Source: JAHQVI01 sp050330195
GTDB taxonomy: Bacteria > Pseudomonadota > Alphaproteobacteria > Rhizobiales > Rhodomicrobiaceae
DNA: 64,000 bases
NCBI GenBank assembly: GCA_050330195.1
Contig: JBHJOB010000046.1
Coordinates: 1-64,000, forward strand
Direction of reading: 5' to 3'
A model generated the notes under the pieces. The model was given only the letters and a program-made list of their open reading frames with translations, did no database searches and was not told where the DNA came from. Positions within the stretch are counted from its first letter, which is position 1, and every line of letters starts with the position of its first letter. Below, one piece after another: positions 51,719-60,415 of the stretch. A program made the translations under genes and the position numbers.

Positions 51719-52177
51719 TCAACCGGCATCCTTCGGGCCGGTATGCGCCTTGAGCTGGGCGATGCATTGTTCGCGGATGTCGCGCAGTTCCCGGAGCGCA
51801 TCCTCGATATCGCGCTGCTTGCCTTCCAGCTCGACAACGGAGTCCTCCACGCGCTGCAGGAGCCGGCGCGTCTGCGTGATCTGCCCCTGATCGACGGCGT
51901 AAAGATCAAGATACTCCGAAATGGCCTCAAGGCTGAAACCCAGACGCTTGCCGCGCAGAATCAGGATCAGCCGCGCGCGATCCCGCTTCGTGTAGATGCG
52001 GTTGGCGCCGACGCGGGCAGGGGAGAGCAGGCCGCGCGACTCGTAGAAGCGGATCGCTCTCGCCGAAATACCGAACTCGCCCGCCAGATCGCCGATGCTG
52101 TAAAGCGGCGTGTCGCTGCCCTTGTCGGACGGCGGACTGCCAGCCACTTTCGCTTTCTTGTCAGGTTTTTGCGCCAT
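51719..52177 (-). CDS. MerR family transcriptional regulator
   Basis: A 152-aa DNA-binding protein. The winged helix-turn-helix is YSIGDLAGEFGISARAIRFYESRGLLSPAR (residues about 26-55), followed by a coiled-coil dimerisation helix (QTRRLLQRVEDSVVELEGKQRDIEDALRELRD). It lacks the Cys ligands of metal sensors. MerR proteins of this clade often sit beside fatty-acid or branched-chain degradation genes and sense their CoA intermediates; here it overlaps the end of the fadD gene by 17 bases and probably controls fatty-acid genes. Target inferred. Confidence 0.85.
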   Translation of the reverse strand: MAQKPDKKAKVAGSPPSDKGSDTPLYSIGDLAGEFGISARAIRFYESRGLLSPARVGANRIYTKRDRARLILILRGKRLGFSLEAISEYLDLYAVDQGQITQTRRLLQRVEDSVVELEGKQRDIEDALRELRDIREQCIAQLKAHTGPKDAG

Positions 52178-53909
52178 TCGTACTCGTTTCGGCCCGAAGC
52201 TCTTTCTTGGACAGCTTGCCGATCATCGTCTTGGGAAGCTCATCCCTGAATTCGATTTCCGACGGCATCTCGATCTTCGAAAGTTTCGCCTCAAGGAACT
52301 TAAGGATCTCTTCCTTCGTCGCGGTCATATCCTTCTTGAGCTTAACATATGCCTTCGGGGCTTCGCCGCGATAGCTGTCGGGAATGCCTATGACCGTGAC
52401 TTCCTCGACCGCGGGGAACTGATAGATGGCTTCCTCGACCACGCGCGGATAGACGTTGAAGCCGGAGCAGATGATCATGTCCTTGATCCGGTCGACGATG
52501 AAGGTGTAGCCCTCCACGTCCATGTAGCCAACGTCGCCGGTGCGGAGAAACTCGCCGACCATGACGTCCGCCGTCTCCTTCGGGCGCTGCCAGTAGCCCT
52601 TCATCACCTGCGGGCCGGCAATGCAGATCTCGCCGTTTTCGCCCAGCGGCAGGTCCTGGGCCGGATCTTCAAGCGAGCGGATGGCGATGCGCGTGCCCGG
52701 CAGCGGAATACCGATGGAGCCTTCCTTGCTGACGCCTTCGATCGGGTTGCATGTCGCGCTCGGCGAAGTCTCCGACAGGCCGTATCCTTCAACGAGATGA
52801 CAGCCGGAAGCCTTTTCGAAGCCGCGCTTGACCTCGATGGGCAGCGGCGCGCCGCCCGAAATGCAGAATTTCAGCGACGAGAGGTCGCCGGGCTGCAATT
52901 CGGGCGAGTTCATGAAGGCGTTATAGAGCGTCGGCACGCCGGGCATGACCGTCGGTTTCTCGCGGCGGATCAGCTTGAGCGCTTCGCTGAGTTCGAAGCG
53001 CGGCACGAGAATGATCGTCGCGCCCTTGGCGATGCCGAAATTCATCACCGTGGTCATGGCGAAGACGTGGAAAAGCGGCAGAATTCCGAGGACTTTCTCT
53101 TCGCCGTCGGCAAGATCCGACGCCCACAGGCGGTTCTGCTGTGTGTTGATCGACAGATTAGCGTGAGTGAGCATCGCGCCCTTGGGAACGCCGGTCGTGC
53201 CGCCTGTATATTGCAGGACCGCGACATCGGATTCGGGGTGGATGATGACGGGCGCCGGACTGCCATTATTTTCGATCAGCTCCCGGTATGGCACGATCTT
53301 GTCGCGCTGCGGCGACGCCCGCCAGTTGGCCACGTCCTTTTTCTTCAATAGCCTGAACAGGATGGACTTCAGGCCCGGCAGCAGTTCGGCGAAGGGGCAG
53401 ACCACCGAGGACTTGATCGCTCCATTGGCCAGCAACGCCTCGACCTTGGGAAAAAGCACGGCGAGATCGAGCGTCACCATCATGTGGAGCTGCGCGTCGC
53501 GCGCCTGATGGGTAATCTCCTCGACCGTATAGAGCGGGTTGAAATTCACGACGGTGCCGCCCGCTTTCAGGATGCCGTAATAGAAGATGATGGCGGTCGG
53601 CGAGTTCGGCAGGAACAGGCCGACATTCACGCCCTTGCCGACGCCTTTCTCCTGAAGACCCCGCGCCACATGGTCCGCAAGCCTGTTGACTTCCAAAAAT
53701 GTCAGCGTCTTGCCGAGGAACCAGGTGCAGTCCCGGCTGCCGAAACGCGCGGCGGCCTGCTCCAGCAGGGCGGGCAGCGGCTCCGCCTCAAGAGGGGCGT
53801 GCCAATCGACATTCTTCGGGTAGGTTTTCAACCAGGCATTGCGGCCCTGAGGCTGGTTCATTTCGACGCTTTCCGCCCTTGTGGTGGCCGGTTGATGATC
53901 CGCGCTCAT
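52161..53909 (-). CDS. fadD: long-chain fatty acid-CoA ligase
   Basis: Activates fatty acids as acyl-CoA through an acyl-AMP intermediate. The 582-aa protein has the AMP-binding motif QYTGGTTGVPKGAMLTH, GYGLSETSPS, TGDVGYMDVEGYTFIVDRIKDMI and the C-terminal Lys in LPKTMIGKLSKKEL. Overlap with the MerR gene indicates co-transcription. Supplies substrate to the fadE-fadJ-fadI operon. Confidence 0.92.
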   Translation of the reverse strand: MSADHQPATTRAESVEMNQPQGRNAWLKTYPKNVDWHAPLEAEPLPALLEQAAARFGSRDCTWFLGKTLTFLEVNRLADHVARGLQEKGVGKGVNVGLFLPNSPTAIIFYYGILKAGGTVVNFNPLYTVEEITHQARDAQLHMMVTLDLAVLFPKVEALLANGAIKSSVVCPFAELLPGLKSILFRLLKKKDVANWRASPQRDKIVPYRELIENNGSPAPVIIHPESDVAVLQYTGGTTGVPKGAMLTHANLSINTQQNRLWASDLADGEEKVLGILPLFHVFAMTTVMNFGIAKGATIILVPRFELSEALKLIRREKPTVMPGVPTLYNAFMNSPELQPGDLSSLKFCISGGAPLPIEVKRGFEKASGCHLVEGYGLSETSPSATCNPIEGVSKEGSIGIPLPGTRIAIRSLEDPAQDLPLGENGEICIAGPQVMKGYWQRPKETADVMVGEFLRTGDVGYMDVEGYTFIVDRIKDMIICSGFNVYPRVVEEAIYQFPAVEEVTVIGIPDSYRGEAPKAYVKLKKDMTATKEEILKFLEAKLSKIEMPSEIEFRDELPKTMIGKLSKKELRAETSTNGAKT

Positions 53910-54181
53910 CGTTCCCTCGTTTTTATGACAGGCTGCGCGTCACACTAGCGCAATAACCCGAAATGCGATTATTCGTTTTTTCGTGGAAAATGGCAATCTT
54001 GCCGCCGCCGCGCCCCAGTATACACGGCCCATGCTGCTAACCAAATAACGCGAGGGGCGGGACGAAGCTCTAGACATGCCGCAAATTTGCGTTTAATTGG
54101 GGACGAGACAGCACTCCCGGACCGCATCCGGCGAAAGCGGCGTAGTATCGCCCGTATTCAGAAATGGGCAGGGAGAAGACA

Positions 54182-54451
54182 ATGGATGATGTTGCCGAAA
54201 AAATTATCGCGATTCTGAAGAAGAATATGAAAGAGCCGCCTGAAACGGTCTCTTTGGATACCAAGCTGAGCGATCTGGAAATCGAATCGCTGGATCTGGC
54301 CGTGATCGTGTTCGATGTCGAAGACACGTTCGGAATTCAGATTCCATACAATGCAAACGAGGAAACCTCGGATTTCAACACTGTTGGCTCCGTTGTTGAC
54401 CGCGTCAAGGCATTGATCGCAGAAAAGAACGCTGCCGGCGCAGCCGCTTAG
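54182..54451 (+). CDS. acyl carrier protein
   Basis: An 89-aa carrier. The phosphopantetheine attachment Ser is in DLEIESLDLAVIVFDVED, and the fold has the usual four helices. The sequence is not the main fatty-acid ACP type: it lacks the canonical DSLD context and has an EESxDFNTVG segment in helix 3. Paired with a dedicated ketosynthase 36 bases downstream, it probably serves a specialised acyl chain. Start at 54182 (ATG, GGGAG upstream); an in-frame ATG lies 18 bases earlier. Confidence 0.83.
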   Translation: MDDVAEKIIAILKKNMKEPPETVSLDTKLSDLEIESLDLAVIVFDVEDTFGIQIPYNANEETSDFNTVGSVVDRVKALIAEKNAAGAAA

Positions 54452-54487
54452 CCCATCACAAAGCTCTCTTGTAAATAAAGGCAAAAA

Positions 54488-55723
54488 ATGACAACGCCCA
54501 ACGGGGCACGACGGGTCGTTGTAACCGGTCAGGGGGTGGTTTCGGCCATCGGGACGGGTGTAGACGCGTTCTGGTCGAGTATGAGGGAAGGGCGGTCCGG
54601 TATCGGCCCGATCACGAATATCGACCTCCAGGACCTCTATATCACCATTGCAGGCGAAGTGAAGGATTTCGACCCCCGCGAGCGGTGCCCGTCGAAACCG
54701 CTGCTGCTGGCGGACCGTTACTCCCAGTTCGCGGGCGCTGCCGCCATCGAGGCGATGAATCAGGCCGGATTTGACGGCCCTCTCGAAGATGGCTATCGCG
54801 CCTCCTCGATCATCGGCTCCGGTATTGGCGGGCTTTCGACGATGGAGCAAGGCTATGTCGATCTGTTCATTCACAAGAAAAAAGCCACCCATCCGCTGAC
54901 CCTGCTGCGCACGATCGCCTCCTCCGCAGCGGCGCATATCAGCATTGCCTATGGCATTAAAGGTCCCTGTTTCGGCACGGTGAGCGCCTGCGCGACGGCG
55001 GCTCACGCGATTGGCCTGACCTTCCAGATGGTGCGCTCCGGCATGGTCGATGTCGGCGTTGCCGGGGCCTCGGAAGCCTGCCTCACCTTCGGTTCGCTGC
55101 GGTCCTGGCAGGCCATGCGCGTGCTGTCGCCGGAAGGTTGCTACCCGTTTGCCAAGCGCCGCAACGGCACCGTGCTGGCCGAAGGCGCCGGAATGCTGGT
55201 GCTGGAAGAGCTGGAACATGCCCGAGCGCGCGGCGCAATGCCCATTGCCGAGCTTGTCGGCTTCGGCATGACGTCGGATGCGGCCGACATGGTCAACCCG
55301 TCCATCGAGGGGCCGACAGTCGCCATGCAGCTTGCGCTGAGCGATGCGCGGCTCGGTCCCGGCGATATCGACTACATCAACGCGCATGGCACCGCGACAA
55401 CGCTGAACGACATCAATGAGACGCGCGCGATCCGCCGGGTCTTCGAGGACAAGGCGGACCGGATTTCGGTGTCCTCGACCAAGTCGATGCATGGCCATTG
55501 CCTGGGAGCGGGCGGGGGCGTGGAAGCGGTCGCCTGCATCAAGGCGATCGAGGAGAATTTCGCCCCGCCAACGATCGGCTTCGACGAGCCGGGCGATGAA
55601 TGCGATCTCGACTACACGCCCAATGAAGGCCGTTCGCGCGAGATCAATTACGCCATGTCCAATTCCTTCGCCTTTGGCGGCCTCAATGCCGTGCTGGTTT
55701 TCGGACCGCCGCCTGCCGCGTGA
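54488..55723 (+). CDS. beta-ketoacyl-ACP synthase (KAS II / FabF-like)
   Basis: Condenses acyl groups with malonyl-ACP. The 411-aa protein has the Cys-His-His triad of elongating KAS enzymes: VSACATAAHAIG near residue 173, NAHGTATTLND and KSMHGHCLGAGGG. It resembles FabF-type enzymes used for specialised lipids. With the preceding ACP it forms a two-gene unit. The product is not clear; very-long-chain or hydroxy acid synthesis for lipid A are options, but no dedicated acyltransferase is next to it. Confidence 0.85.
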   Translation: MTTPNGARRVVVTGQGVVSAIGTGVDAFWSSMREGRSGIGPITNIDLQDLYITIAGEVKDFDPRERCPSKPLLLADRYSQFAGAAAIEAMNQAGFDGPLEDGYRASSIIGSGIGGLSTMEQGYVDLFIHKKKATHPLTLLRTIASSAAAHISIAYGIKGPCFGTVSACATAAHAIGLTFQMVRSGMVDVGVAGASEACLTFGSLRSWQAMRVLSPEGCYPFAKRRNGTVLAEGAGMLVLEELEHARARGAMPIAELVGFGMTSDAADMVNPSIEGPTVAMQLALSDARLGPGDIDYINAHGTATTLNDINETRAIRRVFEDKADRISVSSTKSMHGHCLGAGGGVEAVACIKAIEENFAPPTIGFDEPGDECDLDYTPNEGRSREINYAMSNSFAFGGLNAVLVFGPPPAA

Positions 55724-56026
55724 TCGGATCACACACGGTTTTGACGCCTCGGCGACGCTGCCTCTTTCAGGTCGGAGGTGAACGCGGCCTGTTGACGGTC
55801 GGCATGTCCTTGCCGATCCACCGCTTCCTGTGCGCGCCGCGCTATTATCTCCTTTCGCTACGCCTATCCACCGCAGGGCCGAATGCGCCGGATACTCTGC
55901 TGAAAGCCGTGCGCCTTGGTTCATTCCTTGTGCGCCGGCGAAATGCGCGGAAATCTGCCGCTTGATCCGCCGGCCGCGCATCCGGCAAAGTGTTGGCCAA
56001 CACAGGCTTGATATGCGGAGTACTCA
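55724..56026. other. 303-base intergenic region
   Basis: No gene is convincing; the open frames here are Arg-rich shadows. The right end provides GGAG ahead of the 3-hydroxybutyrate dehydrogenase ATG. I see no clear terminator or promoter consensus. Confidence 0.5.
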
Positions 56027-56809
56027 ATGACTCAGAAGAAAAGCGTCATCGTAACCGGTTCGACAAGCGGCATCGGTCTTGGAATGGCGGAAGCGTTCGC
56101 GCAAGCGGGCATGAATGTCATGCTCAACGGTTTCGGCGATGCCGGCGAGATCGAGGCGATCCGGGCGCGGCTTGCCTCAACGCACGGCGTGGACGTCGAT
56201 CATCACGGCGCCGACATGACGAAGCCCGACGAGATTGGCGCGCTGTTCAAGGCCGCCGAGGCGAAATTCGGCGCTGTGGACATCGTCGTCAACAATGCCG
56301 GCATCCAGCATGTCGCCCCGGTCGAGGAGTTCCCGCCGGAGAAATGGGACGCGATCATCGCCATCAACCTGTCGAGCGCGTTTCACCTGATCCGGCACGC
56401 GATCCCGGGCATGAAGTCACGCGGATGGGGGCGGGTCATCAATCTTTGTTCTGCCCACGGACTTGTAGCGTCGCCATTCAAATCGGCCTATGTCGCGGCC
56501 AAGCACGGCATCGTCGGTCTGACCAAGACCGTGGCGCTCGAGGTTGCGCAGAACGGCATCACCGTCAATGCGATCTGTCCCGGCTATGTGCTTACGCCGC
56601 TCGTCGAGAAGCAGATCCCGGATCAGGCGAAATCGCGCGGCATCAGCGAGGAACAGGTCAAGCGCGACGTTCTGCTTCATGCCCAGCCGACAAAAAAATT
56701 CGTCACGACTGAACAGATAGGCGCTCTGGCCGTTTTCCTTAGCAGTGACGCTGCGGCGCAGATCACCGGCGCGTCACTGCCAATGGATGGAGGCTGGACA
56801 GCGCAATGA
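56027..56809 (+). CDS. bdhA: 3-hydroxybutyrate dehydrogenase
   Basis: Oxidises D-3-hydroxybutyrate to acetoacetate with NAD, linking polyhydroxybutyrate or ketone-body use to central metabolism. The 260-aa short-chain dehydrogenase has TGSTSGIGLGMAE, NNAGIQHVAPVE and the catalytic Ser/Tyr/Lys (CSAHGLVASP and SAYVAAKHG). The C-terminal DGGWTAQ and the overall length match bdhA. Its stop overlaps the start of the patatin gene (ATGA). Confidence 0.93.
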   Translation: MTQKKSVIVTGSTSGIGLGMAEAFAQAGMNVMLNGFGDAGEIEAIRARLASTHGVDVDHHGADMTKPDEIGALFKAAEAKFGAVDIVVNNAGIQHVAPVEEFPPEKWDAIIAINLSSAFHLIRHAIPGMKSRGWGRVINLCSAHGLVASPFKSAYVAAKHGIVGLTKTVALEVAQNGITVNAICPGYVLTPLVEKQIPDQAKSRGISEEQVKRDVLLHAQPTKKFVTTEQIGALAVFLSSDAAAQITGASLPMDGGWTAQ

Positions 56810-57873
56810 CGACAAAAAGCGACCCTGGTATCGCCCCGGACGCCAAGCCGATCAATCTGGCGCTTCAGGGTGGCGGCGCGCATGGGGCGTTCACCTGGGG
56901 CGTGCTTGACCGCTTTCTTGAGGACAAGCGCATCCAGATCGCGGCGATCAGCGGCACGAGCGCCGGGGCCATGAACGCTGCCGTGCTCGCCGATGGTCTA
57001 ATGCGCGGGGGTCCGGAAGGCGGGCGCGAAAAGCTGCGGCAATTCTGGGAGTTGGTGGGCCGCCGCGCGGCGTTCAGCCCGATCCGCCGCAATCCGCTCG
57101 ATGTCATGTTCGGCAATTGGGGGCTCGCCTATTCGCCCGGCTATTGGTGGTTTGACGCCCTCACCCATTCCGTCTCGCCCTATGATTTCAATCCGCTGAA
57201 CATCAATCCACTGCGGGAAATCCTGGAAGAAGTGGTGGATTTCGAGCTGGTGAGATCCTGCCGCGAATTTCCGCTGTTCGTGTCGGCGACCAATGTCGAG
57301 ACCGGCCGCGTGCGGGTGTTTGCCGGCGAGAGCCTGACATCAGACGTGGTCATGGCGTCGGCCTGCCTGCCGACGCTATTTCACGCGGTCGAGATCGACG
57401 GTGAGCACTATTGGGACGGCGGATATATGGGAAACCCCGTGCTCTTTCCGTTCTTTTCCACCAACGGGACGAACGACATACTGATCGTCCAGATCAACCC
57501 GATCGAGCACAAGGGCGTCCCGCGAACCTCGCGGGATATCCTCGACCGGATCAATGAAATTTCCTTCAACAGCAGCCTGCTGCGCGAATTGCGCGCCGTC
57601 GATTTCGTGCGGCGGATGCTGGACGAGGAGCGGCTCGATGCGGAGCGCTATCGCAACCTGCATATTCACATCGTCGGCCTGCACAATGAGGGGAACGAAT
57701 TTGGCGCGCCCAGCAAGCTGAATGCCGAACCGGCATTTCTTGAACATCTTTTCCAGCTGGGCCGGAGTGCGGCCGCGAATTGGCTGGAGGAGAATTTCGA
57801 CGCCATCGGCGAGCGCTCGACCGTCGATATCCGCCGCATGTTCCAGGGAGACGGCTACGAGCCGGCCGTCTGA
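56806..57873 (+). CDS. patatin-like phospholipase / acyl hydrolase
   Basis: A 355-aa serine hydrolase with LALQGGGAHGAFTWGVLDR as oxyanion region, nucleophile GTSAG near residue 49, and the catalytic Asp in WDGGYMGNPV. No signal peptide. It is coupled to bdhA by an ATGA overlap, an arrangement seen in many alphaproteobacteria, which suggests a role in handling hydroxybutyrate polymer or membrane lipid. Substrate unknown. Confidence 0.88.
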   Translation: MTTKSDPGIAPDAKPINLALQGGGAHGAFTWGVLDRFLEDKRIQIAAISGTSAGAMNAAVLADGLMRGGPEGGREKLRQFWELVGRRAAFSPIRRNPLDVMFGNWGLAYSPGYWWFDALTHSVSPYDFNPLNINPLREILEEVVDFELVRSCREFPLFVSATNVETGRVRVFAGESLTSDVVMASACLPTLFHAVEIDGEHYWDGGYMGNPVLFPFFSTNGTNDILIVQINPIEHKGVPRTSRDILDRINEISFNSSLLRELRAVDFVRRMLDEERLDAERYRNLHIHIVGLHNEGNEFGAPSKLNAEPAFLEHLFQLGRSAAANWLEENFDAIGERSTVDIRRMFQGDGYEPAV

Positions 57874-57909
57874 GCGAGACGCCTGGCGCTCGCTCCCATG
57901 CGCCGAGAC

Positions 57910-58674
57910 CTATTCGGCCGCAGTGTCGCTCGGAATGCGCCGCTTGGAATCGGATGGCTCCAGTGTCGGAATCTTGGCGGCCCGCTCCAAATCGGCGGCA
58001 TCCTTCTTCAGCGTGCGCGGCAGCGTGTCGGGAGCGAGCGCGCCGAGCGAGAAATAGACGCGGAGCAGATCGTCGACCTTCATTTCGGGGACCGGAACCA
58101 CCGAGTCTGCCGACACCAGTACGAGGCCGCCCGTCATGGGCACCGGCGCGGTCGGCAGATAGACCATGCAGCGCGGCTCATTGCCGATGTAATAGATTTC
58201 CTTGTTCGCCAGCAGGGCAAGAATATCCACCCCGTTCTTTCCGCCGAACCGGCAGGATACGACAGTCATGCCGGAGAAATCGCCTGTCCCCTTATCCGTC
58301 GCCATGCGGACCACGCGCGAGACCGGATTGTAGATCGCCCGTACGAAGGGCAGCTTGGCGAAGATATTGTCGAGGGCGCTTTGAATGCTTTTCTTGGCGG
58401 CGCTGCGGGCCACGATGCCGAGCAGCCAGATGCCAACCAGCGCGATCAGCGTGCCAAGCCAGAATGCCGTCGTTTCATAGCCGGGACCGAGGATGGTCGA
58501 GCCGCCGGTGGTCAGAAGGTTGCCCAGAAAGGTTCCGGGCCCCAGCGCGGCAGTCAGGACATCGACGATCCAGGCAATGATGAGAACTGTTAGAACAACC
58601 GGCAGAAGCAGCACAAGGCCGGCAAGAAACGTGGTCGTAACGCTGTTACGCCATAAACGGGCAACGATAGTCAT
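57910..58674 (-). CDS. DUF502 family membrane protein
   Basis: A 254-aa protein with two N-terminal transmembrane helices (residues about 15-40 and 68-90) and a cytosolic or periplasmic C-terminal domain. Family markers include FLAGLVLLLPVVLTVLIIAWI, IPFVRAIYNPVSR-type KLPFVRAIYNPVSRVV and VYLPTAPVPMTGGLVLV. The C-terminal 30 residues are charged and disordered. Function unknown; it is convergent with the patatin gene. Confidence 0.85.
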   Translation of the reverse strand: MTIVARLWRNSVTTTFLAGLVLLLPVVLTVLIIAWIVDVLTAALGPGTFLGNLLTTGGSTILGPGYETTAFWLGTLIALVGIWLLGIVARSAAKKSIQSALDNIFAKLPFVRAIYNPVSRVVRMATDKGTGDFSGMTVVSCRFGGKNGVDILALLANKEIYYIGNEPRCMVYLPTAPVPMTGGLVLVSADSVVPVPEMKVDDLLRVYFSLGALAPDTLPRTLKKDAADLERAAKIPTLEPSDSKRRIPSDTAAE

Positions 58675-58850
58675 TAATCAATCCGCTCGAGAGTGCCTCA
58701 GGTTCGATCATACCGGTTTTTACCATAATTGTACTAAGTTTGTGCAAAGCAACATTAAACTTTAGCGGGAATATGCGTTTCAACGCGGGGCTCCGGGTTG
58801 GCCGCATCGTTACTCTTGCCGCTAATGGATGCGCCGGTGTGGACGAAAGA

Positions 58851-59009
58851 CTAGGCCGGTATGGTGCTGTTTCCGTATTGCGCGTAAAGGCCGGCCACAC
58901 CGATGAGAATGAGATAGGCGGCTACGAGATAGTTCAGAACGCGCGGCACGGCGATGATGAGAATGCCGAATATCAGTGCGATCCACGGCTGAAGGATGAT
59001 CGGGTCCAT
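58851..59009 (-). CDS. DUF3096-type small membrane protein
   Basis: A 52-aa protein with two hydrophobic helices: QPWIALIFGILIIAVPRVLNYLVAAYLILIGVAGLYAQ. This layout with the mid-molecule PRVLNY turn is the DUF3096 pattern. The ATG at 59009 matches family length; the frame upstream is not conserved-looking. Function unknown. Confidence 0.75.
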   Translation of the reverse strand: MDPIILQPWIALIFGILIIAVPRVLNYLVAAYLILIGVAGLYAQYGNSTIPA

Positions 59010-59298
59010 GGCTCTTCTTGCTCCCTTGGATGTTGGTGAGAATGAAGCGGGGAAGTAACGGTCCGGCGTAGGACAAGTTCCGTCAAGCCGCGCGCGGGAA
59101 GCAAAGCCCATGCGGTCTTGCCGTACGGTTACAGCCGTCGATCCTGCCGAATCGCCATCCGGCCGGATCCACCAATCATGGTGCCCATGTTCATCTCAGA
59201 CCGCAACAATTCCGATCCACGAGTCCGGGCTCCGGTTGTATCCGATCGTGTGTTCTCCGCGAAAGCAGTGATGCCGCCCATTCGGGTCCGGCTCCAGG

Positions 59299-59397
59299 TC
59301 AGGATCATTTCTTGATGAAACGATCCTGATCCGCATCTGTCTGTTTCAAGCTCGATTTTACCGAAGAATGCTATCCATTCTATCGGATCTCGCTCTA
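59299..59397 (-). repeat. intergenic repeat family, copy D (complete, with terminal hairpin)
   Basis: Read on the minus strand it starts TAGAGCGAGATCCGAT, has AATGGATAGCATTCTTCGG and the core AAAATCGAGCTTGAAAC, and ends in an inverted repeat at 59299-59329 (TCAGGATC.TTTC against GAAACGATCCTGA, 12 of 13 pairs). Its minus-strand translation reads RDPIEWIAFFGKIELETDR. The first three bases give the stop codon of the Cys-rich gene. The most complete copy in the window. Confidence 0.8.
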
Positions 59398-59715
59398 GAA
59401 AGCGGTGACCGGAGCGAAGAAACAGCGGCGTGTGCCATCGGGGCGATGACAGCGCCAATACTGGCCATCCGCGCTCGGCAAGACTTCCTTGTACGGAATG
59501 ACCTCCTGTAACGGAGACAGCTCGAAGCCTGCATTTCCGGGCCGTACCGACGAGGCCGGCACGACAAAACAGTCATTGGCGCCGCAGCACCATTCATTGT
59601 TTTGCGGGCCGCGGAAACCACCGCGCGAAATCCAGTTATCATGCGCAAGGGCCACGGATGTCGTGGAAAAGATCACCGCAGCGGCGACAAGGGCTCGGGA
59701 AGTTCGTCCGATCAT
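59395..59715 (-). CDS. small exported Cys-rich protein
   Basis: A 106-aa protein with a signal peptide (ALVAAAVIFSTTSVALA) and a mature domain starting HDNWISRGGF. It has a CCGANDC motif and a C-terminal WRCHRPDGTRRCFFAP. Small periplasmic proteins with CCxxxDC followed by a terminal C...CFFAP pattern are common in Hyphomicrobiales; none has a known function. I use the ATG at 59715; a GTG lies 12 bases upstream. The stop codon is supplied by the adjoining repeat. Confidence 0.72.
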   Translation of the reverse strand: MIGRTSRALVAAAVIFSTTSVALAHDNWISRGGFRGPQNNEWCCGANDCFVVPASSVRPGNAGFELSPLQEVIPYKEVLPSADGQYWRCHRPDGTRRCFFAPVTAF

Positions 59716-59727
59716 ATGACCTACCAC

Positions 59728-60186
59728 TCAAAGGTTTCTACCTCAGCGCGGCGACCAGCTTGACGGCTTTTCCCTCGAATCCTGAAGCCGTCTTGCGGCT
59801 ATGTCATGCCGCACTTTCGTGCCGGCCTTAGACGTTTCGACCCTTGAGCGGGTCTCTAAGGACCCGGTCACAATTAAAAAGTGTAACAGCAAAATTACTA
59901 TACGCAATAATGAACTTACAAGTCTTTGATTTTAAAGGGTAAATCAGCATTTTTACGCAGATTTTATGTCAAATTACTCAATACTCGCTATAATAATCAA
60001 GTATTATCGGAGAAAAATTTTTGAGAATGGAATTAAAAACTTTCAATATTTGCTATTTTACGTATGTCTGCGTAATGGCATGTTGCCAATAGATCACATC
60101 AGGTAATTAAATCAATAAAGACTTGGTAGGCCTTCCCGTGTTTTGATAGTTAGGAAAAGATACTGTACTGCGTAAAGGCGACAAGC
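59728..60186. other. 459-base gap with an AT-rich core
   Basis: The segment from about 59870 to 60130 is strongly AT-rich, unlike almost everything else in the window, and has no open frame of note. It holds several TATAAT/TTTTAA-like stretches, but no promoter pair could be fixed. It borders the ParA operon and may mark a transferred block or a regulatory region. Confidence 0.6.
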
Positions 60187-60414
60187 ATGGATTTTTTAAA
60201 TGAATTTGGAGCCCAATACGAAGGGATCCTTTCATTGGCGGGTGGTGTGTTCGGCCTCGCGGGCTTCGTGTTCGGGATCTGGCGCGTCCATCTCGAACGC
60301 AGAGCGCGCCAAGCCTTGAACCAGAAGGAGCAGGAACTGGAAAAGGCCCTCGCTCAGCTGAGGCACCTCGACAGTTACGCTGCCGATCTCAAGCATTACA
60401 CCACGGCGGCCTGA
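60187..60414 (+). CDS. 75-aa single-span membrane protein of the ParA operon
   Basis: Starts MDFLNEFGAQYEG with AAAGG upstream. One hydrophobic segment (LSLAGGVFGLAGFVFGIW, residues about 16-33) is followed by a charged coiled-coil-like helix (ERRARQALNQKEQELEKALAQL). The arrangement suggests an anchor whose helix faces the cytosol. It ends one base before the ParA-like gene start, so it is co-translated and may tether that ATPase to the membrane (inference). Family not recognised. Confidence 0.68.
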   Translation: MDFLNEFGAQYEGILSLAGGVFGLAGFVFGIWRVHLERRARQALNQKEQELEKALAQLRHLDSYAADLKHYTTAA

Positions 60415-60415
60415 G

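Noticed and set aside
55720..55965. Plus-strand frame after the ketosynthase gene
   Set aside because: Arg-rich, overlaps the ketosynthase end and has no binding site or family.
59740..59870. Possible tRNA-like segment (CTCGAATCC and paired GGGTC/GACCC)
   Set aside because: The arms do not fold into a cloverleaf and no acceptor or anticodon stem could be placed.
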